Source: an uncultured Clostridia bacterium (GTDB lineage: Bacteria; Bacillota; Clostridia; TANB77; CAG-508). Taken from it: a stretch of DNA of 16,685 bases. This document shows, piece after piece, positions 1 through 8,057 of this stretch (the first letter of the stretch is position 1; every line of letters begins with the position of its first letter). The notes beneath the pieces are model-generated. The model was not told where the DNA came from. It did not search any database and was given only the letters and a program-made list of their open reading frames with translations. The translations under genes and the position numbers were made by a program. The stretch spans positions 1-16,685 of the forward strand of contig CANRFX010000019.1 of NCBI GenBank assembly GCA_947629995.1. Reading direction: 5' to 3'.

Positions 1-1286
1 TAGGTGTAATGTATATGATAAGAGGCTATATTACAGCTAGAGCACAATTATTTACATTTATATTATTTATTTTAACTATCTATTTAATTGAAAAATTTAT
101 AGAAACTAAAAAGAAAAGGTATGTTATTGGATTAATTATTATTCCAATAATTATTGCAAATACTCATGTTGCAGTATTTCCATTTTACTTTGTATTATAC
201 TTACCTTATATAGCAGAATATATCATTTGTGTCTTAGCAGAAACAATAATTTATAGAAAAGTAAAAATTTCTATATTAAATGTAAGAATAAATCTTGCAA
301 AAAGAAAAAGAAAAGAAGAATTATTAAAAAAAATAGAAAAAGAAAAACAAGAACAAGAAACGAAAATAGATAAAATAAAAATAAAGAGAACCAAAGAATT
401 ACAAAATCCATATAAAATAAAAATAATAAAAAATGAAAATGTAAAGTGGTTAATTGTGATAATGCTAATTTGTATGCTTACAGGATTTTTAACACCATTG
501 GGAACTACGCCATATACGTATTTGGCAAAAACCATGGCAGGAAATACAACTAATAATATCAATGAACATTTGCCAATGACAATTTCACAAGAAACTGACC
601 CAAGTTGTGCAATTATTATAATTTTATCAATCTTAATTTTTACTAAAACAAAAATAAGACTTAGCGATTTATTTATGATTGGTGGACTATGTTATTTAAT
701 GTTAGACTCAAGAAGACAAGTTACAATGTTTGCTATCATTGGTTCTGTAGCATTAAATAGACTAGTATTCCAATTATATAAAATTTATATAAAAAAAGAA
801 GAAAAAGATCTTATAAATAATATTACAAGTAAAGTAGGAATTATCATAATATCTGTAGTAATGCTAGTTTTTAGCTATTATATGGGAAAAGACAAAATAG
901 ATGACACATATGTTGATGAAAGTGTATATCCTGTAAAAGCATCTGAGTATATATTAGGACATATTGATTTAGGAACATCAAGATTTTATAATGAATACAA
1001 TTATGGAAGTTATTTATTATTTAGAGGAATACCAGTATTCATAGACTCTAGAGCAGATTTATATTCACCAGAATTTAGTGGAAAAGAAGAAGATATATTT
1101 ATGGACTTTATTGATACTTCAAGTATCGGAAAATTTTATGGAGATATATTTGAAAAATATGGAATGACACATGTAATAACATATAAAAATTCAAAGGTAA
1201 GTATGATTATAGACAAAGCAGATAGTGATAAATATACAGAACTATATAGAGATGACTATTTTGTAATTTATGAAATTAATAAGTAA
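1..1286 (+). CDS. Multi-pass membrane protein, GT-C glycosyltransferase-like, 5' truncated
   Basis: The frame is open to the left edge, so the N-terminus lies outside the window; the first ATG inside is at position 9. Numbered from that ATG there are 425 residues, with hydrophobic segments near 13-30, 38-80, 147-165, 200-212, 220-232, 240-258 and 276-292. A highly charged Lys/Glu loop at about 97-147 separates two membrane blocks. The soluble C-terminus carries the pattern NEYNYGSYLLFRG followed by PVFIDSRADLY (about 328-352). That pattern recalls the C-terminal domain of many bacterial GT-C or mannosyltransferase-like membrane proteins, where an 'N-x-G-G-Y-L ... P-V-F-I-D-G-R' motif is common. 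The family is inferred from that motif only. No catalytic acidic motif is visible, perhaps because it lies upstream. The gene precedes the RluD-like gene by 12 bases and is probably cotranscribed with it. Confidence 0.6.
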   Translation, partial: GVMYMIRGYITARAQLFTFILFILTIYLIEKFIETKKKRYVIGLIIIPIIIANTHVAVFPFYFVLYLPYIAEYIICVLAETIIYRKVKISILNVRINLAKRKRKEELLKKIEKEKQEQETKIDKIKIKRTKELQNPYKIKIIKNENVKWLIVIMLICMLTGFLTPLGTTPYTYLAKTMAGNTTNNINEHLPMTISQETDPSCAIIIILSILIFTKTKIRLSDLFMIGGLCYLMLDSRRQVTMFAIIGSVALNRLVFQLYKIYIKKEEKDLINNITSKVGIIIISVVMLVFSYYMGKDKIDDTYVDESVYPVKASEYILGHIDLGTSRFYNEYNYGSYLLFRGIPVFIDSRADLYSPEFSGKEEDIFMDFIDTSSIGKFYGDIFEKYGMTHVITYKNSKVSMIIDKADSDKYTELYRDDYFVIYEINK

Positions 1287-1298
1287 AAGGAGAAGACA

Positions 1299-2210
1299 TT
1301 GGAAACTTTTATTGTAAAAGATGGAGAAGTAAACAATAGAATTGATCGCTATTTATCGGAAAAGAGTGATAACCATTCAAGAGTTGCTATTCAAAGATTA
1401 ATAGAAGAAGAAAAAATTTTAGTAAATGGTAAAAAAACAAAATCATCTTATAAAATTCAAAAAGATGATAAAATTACTATAGAAAAAGAAGAACCTAAAA
1501 TAAGCAAATTAGAACCCCAAGATATTCCGGTTGAAATTATATATGAAGATAAAGACATTATAGTAGTAAATAAACCCAAAGGAATGGTAGTACACCCTGC
1601 AAATGGCAATTTAAGTGGAACACTAGTAAATAGTTTAATGGCTATTTGTAAAGATTCATTATCTGGAATTGGAGGGGAAATTAGACCAGGAATTGTACAC
1701 AGATTAGATAAAGATACTTCTGGAATTATAATAGTTGCCAAAAATGATAAATCTCATATAAATTTAAGTGAGCAAATTAAAAATCACGAAACAGAAAAAA
1801 CATATATTGCACTTGTACGAGGAATGGTAAAAGAACAAGAAGCTACAATTAATATGCCAATAGGAAGAAGTACAAAAGATAGAAAAAAAATGGCTGTAAC
1901 TAAAAATGGAAAAGAAGCAATTACACACTTTAAAGTAATAGAAAGATTTCCAAATCACAATTGTACTTTACTTGAAATAAAAATTGAAACAGGAAGAACA
2001 CATCAAATTAGAGTACATTTATCACAAATTGGATATCCTATTATAGGAGATGAAGTTTACTCAAATGGTAAAAATGAGTGGAATATTAAAGGACAATGTC
2101 TACATGCGAAAAGTTTGAAATTTAAGCATCCAAATAGTGGTAAAGAGATGTTTTTAGAGGCAGAATTACCAAGTTATTTTAAAGAATTATTAGAAAAGTT
2201 AGAAGAATAA
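1299..2210 (+). CDS. rluD: RluD-family 23S rRNA pseudouridine synthase
   Basis: The 303-aa product matches the RluA/RluC/RluD family, which isomerises specific uridines in 23S rRNA. An S4-like RNA-binding domain occupies about residues 12-65. The catalytic domain has the signature HRLDKDTSG at 134-142, in which Asp137 is the expected nucleophile. The family motif NKPKGMVVHP is at 91-100 and TGRTHQIRVH at 231-240. The start is TTG: AAAAGGAG lies six bases upstream of TTG 1299, and no in-frame ATG lies near it. The gene sits 12 bases after the membrane-protein gene and 14 bases before a second pseudouridine synthase that also uses TTG. The exact uridine target cannot be told from sequence, so RluD is a family-level name. 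Confidence 0.9.
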   Translation: METFIVKDGEVNNRIDRYLSEKSDNHSRVAIQRLIEEEKILVNGKKTKSSYKIQKDDKITIEKEEPKISKLEPQDIPVEIIYEDKDIIVVNKPKGMVVHPANGNLSGTLVNSLMAICKDSLSGIGGEIRPGIVHRLDKDTSGIIIVAKNDKSHINLSEQIKNHETEKTYIALVRGMVKEQEATINMPIGRSTKDRKKMAVTKNGKEAITHFKVIERFPNHNCTLLEIKIETGRTHQIRVHLSQIGYPIIGDEVYSNGKNEWNIKGQCLHAKSLKFKHPNSGKEMFLEAELPSYFKELLEKLEE

Positions 2211-2224
2211 AAAAGGAGAAAGTT

Positions 2225-2965
2225 TTGGAAGAAATAAGACTACAAAAATATTTAGCAGAAGCGGGAATTGCTTCAAGAAGAAAATCAGAAGAGTTGATTT
2301 TAGAAGGAAAAATAAAAGTAAACAATAAAACAGTAAAAGAACTTGGAACAAAAATAAATCCAAGTAAAGACAAGGTTGAATATCAAGGAAAAGTAATTAA
2401 AAAAGAGCAAGAATTGGTATATATTCTATTAAATAAGCCAATTGGATATGTAACAACTGCAAATGACCAATTTGGTAGAGACCAAGTATTAGATTTAGTA
2501 AAAGTAAAACAAAGAATTGTGCCAGTAGGAAGATTAGACATGTATACATCAGGAGCTTTAATATTAACAAATGATGGGGATTTTGTATATAAAGTTACTC
2601 ATCCAAAACACGAAATTGAAAAGACTTATACTGTAACAATAAAAGGAATTATACAAAAAGAAGCAGTAGAGAAGTTACAGCAAGGAGTAGAAATAGAAAA
2701 TTACAAAACAAGACCTGCAAAAGTAAAAATTCTAAAAACAGATGAAGAAAAAAAACAAACCAGATTAGAAATTACAATACACGAAGGAAAAAACAGACAA
2801 ATTCGTAAAATGTGTGAAACAGTAGGGTACAAAGTTTTAGCACTTCATAGAAGTAAAATAGCAGGAATTGGTGTAAAAGACTTACCACTCGGAAAATGGA
2901 GATACCTAAAAAAAGATGAAGTCAAAAAATTGTCAATGGGGACGGAGCATTTTGACAATTTTTAA
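2225..2965 (+). CDS. rluB: RluB/RsuA-family pseudouridine synthase with a repeat-encoded tail
   Basis: The 246-aa product has an N-terminal S4 domain (RLQKYLAEAGIASRRKSEELI, with the last residue near 25). The RsuA/RluB-type catalytic motif PVGRLDMYTSGALILTNDG follows, whose Asp in GRLD is the expected nucleophile. Near the C-terminus is EGKNRQIRKMCETVG, typical of the RluB/RluE/RluF branch. It probably modifies 23S rRNA, as RluB does in Clostridia and Bacillus. The start is TTG with AAAAAGGAG just upstream. The last ten residues, SMGTEHFDNF, are not family sequence: they are encoded by a 29-bp genomic repeat (2930-2958) that has run into the 3' end of the gene. The next gene has its own promoter inside this overlap. 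Confidence 0.9.
   Translation: MEEIRLQKYLAEAGIASRRKSEELILEGKIKVNNKTVKELGTKINPSKDKVEYQGKVIKKEQELVYILLNKPIGYVTTANDQFGRDQVLDLVKVKQRIVPVGRLDMYTSGALILTNDGDFVYKVTHPKHEIEKTYTVTIKGIIQKEAVEKLQQGVEIENYKTRPAKVKILKTDEEKKQTRLEITIHEGKNRQIRKMCETVGYKVLALHRSKIAGIGVKDLPLGKWRYLKKDEVKKLSMGTEHFDNF
2930..2958 (+). repeat. 29-bp REP-like palindrome at the end of rluB
   Basis: The unit begins TTGTC, ends GACAA and has the core TGGGGACGGAGCATT. With its flanks it forms a 12-bp perfect stem (AAAAATTGTCAA, 2925-2936, with TTGACAATTTTT, 2952-2963) around a 15-base G-rich loop. Five more copies lie at 10037-10387. It overlaps the last codons of rluB, supplies the new C-terminal tail and ends in a T-run, so in RNA it could also act as a weak terminator-like hairpin. 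The origin is not known; the compact palindrome resembles REP elements. Confidence 0.85.
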
Positions 2966-2980
2966 TAAAAAATATATAAT
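2952..2980 (+). promoter_or_regulatory. Perfect consensus sigma-A promoter for the S1 gene
   Basis: TTGACA at 2952-2957 and TATAAT at 2975-2980 are separated by exactly 17 bases, matching the vegetative consensus at all twelve positions. The -35 hexamer is the right end of the 29-bp repeat. Transcription would begin near 2987, leaving a leader of about 29 bases that contains AAGGGG before the ATG at 3016. Confidence 0.8.
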
Positions 2981-3015
2981 AATACAAAAACACAAGATAA
3001 AAGGGGAAAAAACGA

Positions 3016-3822
3016 ATGAATACATTGAAATTTAAACCAGAAGGATGGAATAATGAAATAACTAAAGTAGACGAAAAAAATATTAACAATTATATAGAAA
3101 AAAATGAAATATTACAAGGCTTAGTAAAAAGCTGTGATGAAAACTATAATTTATATATTTCATTTGAAAATGGAATAACTGGAATTATGCCAAGACAAGA
3201 AGTTGAAGCAATTAATTTAGAAGAAAATGGATTACCAAAAACAAATTTGTGTACAGGAAAAGTTCATAAATTTGTACAATTTAAAATAAAAGAAACAAAA
3301 GAAAATCAAATTATTTTATCCAGAAAAGAAGTACAAAAAGAAGCTTTAAATTGGGTAAAAAAAGACTTACAAGAAGGAACAAAAGTAACAGGTATTGTAA
3401 AAAATATTAAACCATATGGAGCATTTATAGAAATTGGTGGAGGAGTAGTAGGCTTAGCACATATTGAAGATTTATCTATTGCTAGAATCAAATCACCAGA
3501 AGAAAGACTAAAAATTGGACAAAACGTTGAAGTTGTAGTGAAATCTATTAATAGAGAAACAGGACAATTAAATTTATCTTATAAAGAAATTTTAGGTTCA
3601 TGGGAAGAAAATGCAAAAAATTTTTCATCTGGGATGGAAGTAAAAGGAATTGTAAGGGAAATAGAAAAAAACAAAAATGGGATTTTTATTGAATTAGCAC
3701 CTAATTTAGTAGGAATGACAGAATATCAAGAAGGCCTAAATTATGGACAAACAATAGATGTTTATATAAAAAAAATAGATACTCAAAAAAGAAAAATCAA
3801 ATTATCAGTAATTAAAAATTAG
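3016..3822 (+). CDS. Three-domain S1 RNA-binding protein (ribosomal protein S1-like)
   Basis: The 268-aa protein has three S1/OB-fold domains at about residues 30-104, 120-190 and 206-266. The middle one is the most canonical (GTKVTGIVKNIKPYGAFIEI, then GLAHIEDLS). Family members bind single-stranded RNA and assist ribosome loading or RNA turnover. At three domains it is shorter than the six-domain S1 of proteobacteria and is closer to the short S1-like proteins of Firmicutes. The ATG at 3016 is preceded by AAGGGG. No IspH (LytB) domain is fused to it, although such fusions occur in Clostridia. The next gene starts 13 bases downstream with its RBS overlapping this stop codon, so the two are very likely cotranscribed. 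Confidence 0.85.
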   Translation: MNTLKFKPEGWNNEITKVDEKNINNYIEKNEILQGLVKSCDENYNLYISFENGITGIMPRQEVEAINLEENGLPKTNLCTGKVHKFVQFKIKETKENQIILSRKEVQKEALNWVKKDLQEGTKVTGIVKNIKPYGAFIEIGGGVVGLAHIEDLSIARIKSPEERLKIGQNVEVVVKSINRETGQLNLSYKEILGSWEENAKNFSSGMEVKGIVREIEKNKNGIFIELAPNLVGMTEYQEGLNYGQTIDVYIKKIDTQKRKIKLSVIKN

Positions 3823-3835
3823 GAGGGTTTTAAAA

Positions 3836-4771
3836 ATGATTGAAGATAATCAAATTAAAGCGCAAGTATCACCTTTTGCAATTAGAGAAGGTGAAATAAA
3901 AACATTTGATGGAAAAGATGGATATGTTTCAATGAATCAAATTGTACATAAAATTGATATAGGGCATATTAATGAGATCCATTTTGCAATTTTAGAATTA
4001 GTAAATGAATTTGAATTTATGACTTCAAGGCAATTATATCAAATGTTAGAGATTAAAGGAATTGATCCAAAATCTCAAGACAAATTAAATAATAAATTAG
4101 ATCAACTTGTAAAATCCAAAATTTTAACAAGATATTACTTTACATCTAATGAAGGAAAAGGAATTTATAGAATTTATTGTTTAGAAAAAATGGGAAAATA
4201 CTTATTAAATTCAAAAGAAATTGATTGCAAATGGCAACCATCAGATAACACAAAACCAGTTCCAATGATAAAAAAAAGATTAGCTGGAAATCAAGTTTTA
4301 ATTGCTTACTTAAGAAAAGTAAAAGCATTTGATAGTTATATAGTAAAACCTGCAATAAATGCAAAAGTTACAGGAAAAATATTTAAAGCAACAGGTGGAA
4401 GCGTAAAATTAGTTAAAAATCAAAAAGCAATTCAATTTGTATTTGAAGTAATTAGAAGAGAATCAGATTGGCAAAAGAAAATAGTTGATAAAATGAGGTT
4501 ATACAAAGAATTTTATGAAAATTTTATACCAGGTGATTCTGGATTTAGCAGTATGCCACAATTAATTTTAACTTGCGAAGACGAAAAGCATATGGTAGAG
4601 ACATTTAAAGAAATTGTAAAAAATGAAGTAGAAATACCACAAATAAAATTATATTTCACAACAGATTTAAGGCAAAATGAAGAGACATTATCAAATACAT
4701 TGGTAGAGTTTGTTTTAGTAGATGGAAAATATAAAATGGAAAATGTAGAATTAAAATTATTAGATATGTAA
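3836..4771 (+). CDS. Winged-helix protein, replication-relaxation-like
   Basis: The 311-aa protein has a strong RBS (AGGAGGG overlapping the preceding TAG). Residues about 45-125 read as a winged helix: a helical stretch starting IHFAILELVNEFEFMTSRQL, a recognition helix region (KLNNKLDQLVKSKILTRYYF) and a wing ending GIYRIYCLEKMGKYLL. The C-terminal half (about 145-311) is alpha/beta with repeated basic patches and no motif I can name. This arrangement resembles the replication-relaxation family of plasmid and chromosomal DNA-binding proteins, an inference from the fold-like pattern only. The coupling to an S1 gene is tight, but its function is not known to me. The stop overlaps a terminator hairpin shared with pflA. 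Confidence 0.55.
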   Translation: MIEDNQIKAQVSPFAIREGEIKTFDGKDGYVSMNQIVHKIDIGHINEIHFAILELVNEFEFMTSRQLYQMLEIKGIDPKSQDKLNNKLDQLVKSKILTRYYFTSNEGKGIYRIYCLEKMGKYLLNSKEIDCKWQPSDNTKPVPMIKKRLAGNQVLIAYLRKVKAFDSYIVKPAINAKVTGKIFKATGGSVKLVKNQKAIQFVFEVIRRESDWQKKIVDKMRLYKEFYENFIPGDSGFSSMPQLILTCEDEKHMVETFKEIVKNEVEIPQIKLYFTTDLRQNEETLSNTLVEFVLVDGKYKMENVELKLLDM

Positions 4772-4810
4772 AAGAAGGTTTTAGGATATTTCTAAAACCT
4801 TCTTTGCTTT
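4771..4810. terminator. Shared convergent terminator hairpin
   Basis: A perfect 14-bp stem (AAAGAAGGTTTTAG, 4771-4784, with CTAAAACCTTCTTT, 4792-4805) surrounds a 7-base loop. A T-rich stretch follows on the + strand. The + strand stop codon (4769-4771) touches the stem, and the pflA stop (4781-4783, - strand) lies within it, so one hairpin serves both converging transcripts. Confidence 0.8.
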
Positions 4811-5515
4811 TTTTATATCTTCTTCATTTGCAGGTCTAATATTTTCTAATTTATATTCACAATTTAAATTTTTCCATTTATATTTTCCCATATCATGATA
4901 AGGAAGTAATTCTACTTTTTGAACAGATTTTAAAGTAGAAATAAATTCTTTTAATTTCAATAAATCTTCTACATTATCTGTAATTCCAGGAATAATAACT
5001 TGTCTAATCCAAATAGGAATATTTTTTTGGCTTAAATATTTTGCAAATTCTAATTCTAACTTATTAGATTTTCCAACTAAATCTCTACACTTTTTATCAT
5101 CAATATGTTTAATGTCTAATAAAACAAGATTAGTTAAGTCTAATAACTTTTTTATATCATCTGTCAAATAAACCATTCCGAGAAGTATCAATGCAAGTGT
5201 GGATGTTTTGCTCTTTTAATTTTGTGAATAATTCTATTAAAAAATTAACTTGTAACAAAGGCTCTCCACCTGTAACTGTAACACCACCGATTTGGATAGA
5301 TATAATTTTTATAACGAAGAATTTTTTGATAAATATCATCTAATGATTTATATTCTCCACCATTTATATCCCAAGTATCACGATTATGGCAGTATTTACA
5401 CTTTAAGTGACATCCTTGCATAAAAAGTACAAAACGAATACCGAGGTCCATCAACAGTACCAAAAGATTCAATAGAATGAATTTTAGCATAATATCTTAA
5501 ATCTTTTTCTTGCAT
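4781..5515 (-). CDS. pflA: Pyruvate formate-lyase activating enzyme, needs three +1 shifts
   Basis: This radical-SAM enzyme makes the glycyl radical on PflB. The ATG at 5515 has GAAAGGA upstream. No single frame covers the gene: the initial frame soon stops, and homology moves by +1 at 5443, 5289 and 5180. Skipping one C at each site gives a 243-aa protein of normal family length. It has the [4Fe-4S] motif CHLKCKYC (Cys35, Cys39, Cys42), the GTVDGPGIRFV start motif and TVTGGEPLLQ, and ends in the usual LLPYHDMGKYKW region. Each skipped C lies directly before a conserved glycine codon (Gly25, Gly76, Gly112). The gene lies 27 bases after pflB, as expected for an operon. A conventional pipeline would call it a frameshifted pseudogene; recoding or sequencing error are the alternatives. 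Confidence 0.85.
5176..5183 (-). other. Candidate +1 frameshift site 3 in pflA
   Basis: On the coding strand this reads TCT-C-GGA-A. The extra C is the complement of position 5180. Before it the frame encodes CIDTS; after skipping it the frame gives GMVYLTDD, matching the activase family. The zero-frame codon after TCT is CGG. Confidence 0.75.
5286..5292 (-). other. Candidate +1 frameshift site 2 in pflA
   Basis: The coding strand reads AAT-C-GGT-GGT with the extra C at 5289. Skipping it joins KNYIYPN to GGVTVTGGEPLL, the conserved substrate/SAM-binding motif of the family. The zero-frame A-site codon is CGG. Confidence 0.75.
5440..5446 (-). other. Candidate +1 frameshift site 1 in pflA
   Basis: The coding strand reads CCT-C-GGT with the extra C at 5443. 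Skipping it restores the family motif GTVDGPGIRFV. Without the shift the ribosome would read CGG and reach a stop after about 17 further codons, before the iron-sulfur cysteines. Confidence 0.75.
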
Positions 5516-5542
5516 TGGTAAAATCCTTTCAAAATCTTAAAA

Positions 5543-7780
5543 TTAAATTCTTTCATGAATAGTTCTGTTAATTACATCTAATTGTTGTTCTCTTGTTAAT
5601 TTAGTAAAGTTTACAGCATAGCCAGAAACACGAATTGTAAGTTGTGGATATTTTTCTGGATGTTCCATTGCATCTTCTAATAATTTTCTATCAAATACAT
5701 TAACATTTATATGATGCCCAGTTTGAGCAAAATATCCATCTAACATATTAACTAAGTTTGTAATTCTTTCTTCTTCTGTTTTTCCTAAAGTTTTAGGAGT
5801 AATAGAGAAAGTATAAGAAATACCATCTTCAGCTGAATCAAAAGGTAGTTTTGCAATTGTATTCATAACAGCTAAAGCACCATTTGAATCTCTACCATGA
5901 AGAGGATTTGCACCAGGTCCAAAAGGAGCTCCTGCTTTTCTACCATCTGGAGTACTACCAGTTGCTTTACCATAAACAACATTAGAAGTAATTGTTAATA
6001 TAGATAAAGTATGTTTTGAGTTCCTATAAGTTTGGTGTGTTCTTAATTTGTTCATAAAAGTTTTTACAATATCTATTGCTATTTGGTCTACCCTGTCATC
6101 ATCATTTCCGTACTTTGGAAAATCGCCTTCTATTTCATAATTTACAGCTAAACCGGCTTCATTTCTAATTACTTTTACTTTAGCATATTTTATAGCAGAT
6201 AAAGAATCTGCAACAACTGATAATCCGGCAATTCCACATGCCATAGTTCTAATTACTTCTCTATCATGAAGTGCCATTTCTAATGCTTCATAAGAATATT
6301 TATCATGCATATAATGAATAATATTTAAAGCTTTTATATAAATTTTTGCTACATAATCCATCATTTGATTAAATTTTTCCATAACTTCATCATAGTTTAA
6401 ATATTCAGAAGTAATAGGCTCGTATTTTGGAGTAACCTGTTTTCCAGAAATTTCATCTTTACCGCCATTAATAGCATATAATAAAGTTTTAGCTAGGTTT
6501 GCTCTTGCACCAAAGAATTGCATTTGTTTTCCAATTTTCATAGGTGATACACAACAAGCAATACCATAATCATCTCCTAAAGTAATTCTCATTAAATCAT
6601 CATTTTCGTATTGAATAGAAGATGTATTAATAGATAATTTTGTTGTAAATCTTTTAAAACCTTCTGGAAGTCGTGTAGACCATAAAACAGTTAAGTTTGG
6701 CTCTGGAGCAGGTCCTAAGTTTTGAAGTGTGTGTAAAATTCTAAAAGAATTTTTTGTAACTAAAGTTCTACCATCAATTCCCATTCCACCAATGCTCTCT
6801 GTTACCCATACAGGATCTCCACTAAATAATTCGTTGTATTCAGGAGTTCTTAAGAAACGAACTAACCTTAATTTCATAACAAAATGATCCATAATTTCTT
6901 GTGCTTGTTCTTCTGTTATATTTCCGTTTTTTAAATCTCTTTCAAAATAGATATCTAAGAAAGTAGAAGTTCTACCAAGACTCATAGCAGCACCATTTTG
7001 TTCTTTGATAGCTCCTAAATAACCAAAATATAACCACTGAACAGCTTCTTTACTATTTTTCGCAGGTTTTGAAATATCAAAACCATATTTTGAAGCCATT
7101 ATTTTTAATTCTTCTAAAGCTTTAATTTGTTCACTCATTTCTTCACGTTCACGAACTATATTTTCTGTTAGTTCATCAACATCTAAAACATTTAATTCTT
7201 TCTTCTTTTCTTCAATTAGATAATCAATACCATATAGTGCAACTCTTCTGTAATCTCCAATTATTCTTCCACGACCATAACCATCTGGAAGACCAGTAAG
7301 CAAGTGAGAAGAACGAGCAGCACGAATGTCTGGTGTATAACTACTAAATACACCATCATTGTGAGTTTTTCTATATTTATGGAAAATTTCATCTACTTGT
7401 TTGTCGACTTCTCTTCCATAGCTTTCACAAGATTTTTCTACAATTCTAATTCCACCAAAAGGCATAATAGCTCTTTTTAGAGGTGCATCTGTTTGAAGTC
7501 CAACAATATCTTCTAAGTCTTTATCGATATATCCAGCATCATGGCTTGATATTGTAGAAATAGTTTTTGTATCAATATCTAAAACACCACCATTACTTTC
7601 CTTTTCTTTTTGATATAAATCAAGAACTTTATTCCATAGTTTTTTTGTTTTTTCTGTTGCGTTGCTTAAAAAGCTATCATCACCTTCATATGGAGTATAA
7701 TTCTTCTGAATAAAATCTCTTACATTGATTTCTTCTTGCCAATCTCCACTTTCAAATCCATTCCATTGTTCAAATTTCAT
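5543..7780 (-). CDS. pflB: Formate C-acetyltransferase (pyruvate formate-lyase)
   Basis: The 745-aa enzyme converts pyruvate and CoA to acetyl-CoA and formate, a main anaerobic route in fermenters. The adjacent catalytic cysteines are Cys409-Cys410 in YGIACCVSPM, and the C-terminal glycyl-radical motif is RVSGYAV with Gly720. Length and spacing agree with classical PflB (760 aa in E. coli). The N-terminus has the usual W-x-G-F start and the FGGIRIVE region near 108-115. The ATG at 7780 has GGAGG seven to eleven bases upstream on the coding strand. pflA, the activase that installs the radical, lies just downstream, and a 59-aa ORF lies 55 bases upstream in the same direction. The gene is intact and contains many GGN codons with no frame disruption. 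Confidence 0.97.
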   Translation of the reverse strand: MKFEQWNGFESGDWQEEINVRDFIQKNYTPYEGDDSFLSNATEKTKKLWNKVLDLYQKEKESNGGVLDIDTKTISTISSHDAGYIDKDLEDIVGLQTDAPLKRAIMPFGGIRIVEKSCESYGREVDKQVDEIFHKYRKTHNDGVFSSYTPDIRAARSSHLLTGLPDGYGRGRIIGDYRRVALYGIDYLIEEKKKELNVLDVDELTENIVREREEMSEQIKALEELKIMASKYGFDISKPAKNSKEAVQWLYFGYLGAIKEQNGAAMSLGRTSTFLDIYFERDLKNGNITEEQAQEIMDHFVMKLRLVRFLRTPEYNELFSGDPVWVTESIGGMGIDGRTLVTKNSFRILHTLQNLGPAPEPNLTVLWSTRLPEGFKRFTTKLSINTSSIQYENDDLMRITLGDDYGIACCVSPMKIGKQMQFFGARANLAKTLLYAINGGKDEISGKQVTPKYEPITSEYLNYDEVMEKFNQMMDYVAKIYIKALNIIHYMHDKYSYEALEMALHDREVIRTMACGIAGLSVVADSLSAIKYAKVKVIRNEAGLAVNYEIEGDFPKYGNDDDRVDQIAIDIVKTFMNKLRTHQTYRNSKHTLSILTITSNVVYGKATGSTPDGRKAGAPFGPGANPLHGRDSNGALAVMNTIAKLPFDSAEDGISYTFSITPKTLGKTEEERITNLVNMLDGYFAQTGHHINVNVFDRKLLEDAMEHPEKYPQLTIRVSGYAVNFTKLTREQQLDVINRTIHERI

Positions 7781-7835
7781 AACTTTTCCTCCTTGTAATA
7801 TTTATTTTTATTATAAACAAATTTTGCAAATATTA

Positions 7836-8015
7836 TTATTTTTTATCATCTTTTTTGTCTTTATCTTTGTCTTTCTTTTCTTTTGGAATTACAATATTTG
7901 TAGGTTTATTTTCGGCAGATTTTGGCTTACCAGCATTTAAATGGTCATAAACTGGTGAAATATCTAAATCTTTACCATCTCCAGAAACAACTTCTAAATT
8001 CTTTTTTTCTTCCAT
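7836..8015 (-). CDS. Small charged protein upstream of pflB (59 aa)
   Basis: The ATG at 8015 is preceded by a strong GGAGG RBS and opens a 59-codon frame ending in TAA. The product starts MEEKKNLEVVSGDGKDLDIS, continues with PVYDHLNAGKPK and NIVIPK, and ends in a Lys/Asp run (KKDKDKDKKDDKK). No membrane segment or signal peptide is seen; it is probably a soluble, partly disordered protein. It lies 55 bases before pflB on the same strand and probably heads that operon. I do not recognise the family. The strong RBS, mixed-composition N-terminal half and operon position argue for a real gene; the low-complexity tail argues for caution. Confidence 0.65.
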   Translation of the reverse strand: MEEKKNLEVVSGDGKDLDISPVYDHLNAGKPKSAENKPTNIVIPKEKKDKDKDKKDDKK

Positions 8016-8057
8016 AAAGAACCTCCATTTTCTAACTTTAAATTATTACTTTTTTAT

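Noticed and set aside
251..562. Antisense ORFs over the coding genes (for example 251-562, 8742-9047, 12548-12760 on the - strand)
   Set aside because: They are low-complexity Phe/Leu-rich shadows of A-rich coding strands, without RBS or family features.
4781..5191. C-terminal pflA fragment as an independent ORF
   Set aside because: It lacks the radical-SAM cysteines and an RBS, and continues the upstream frames of one activase gene exactly.
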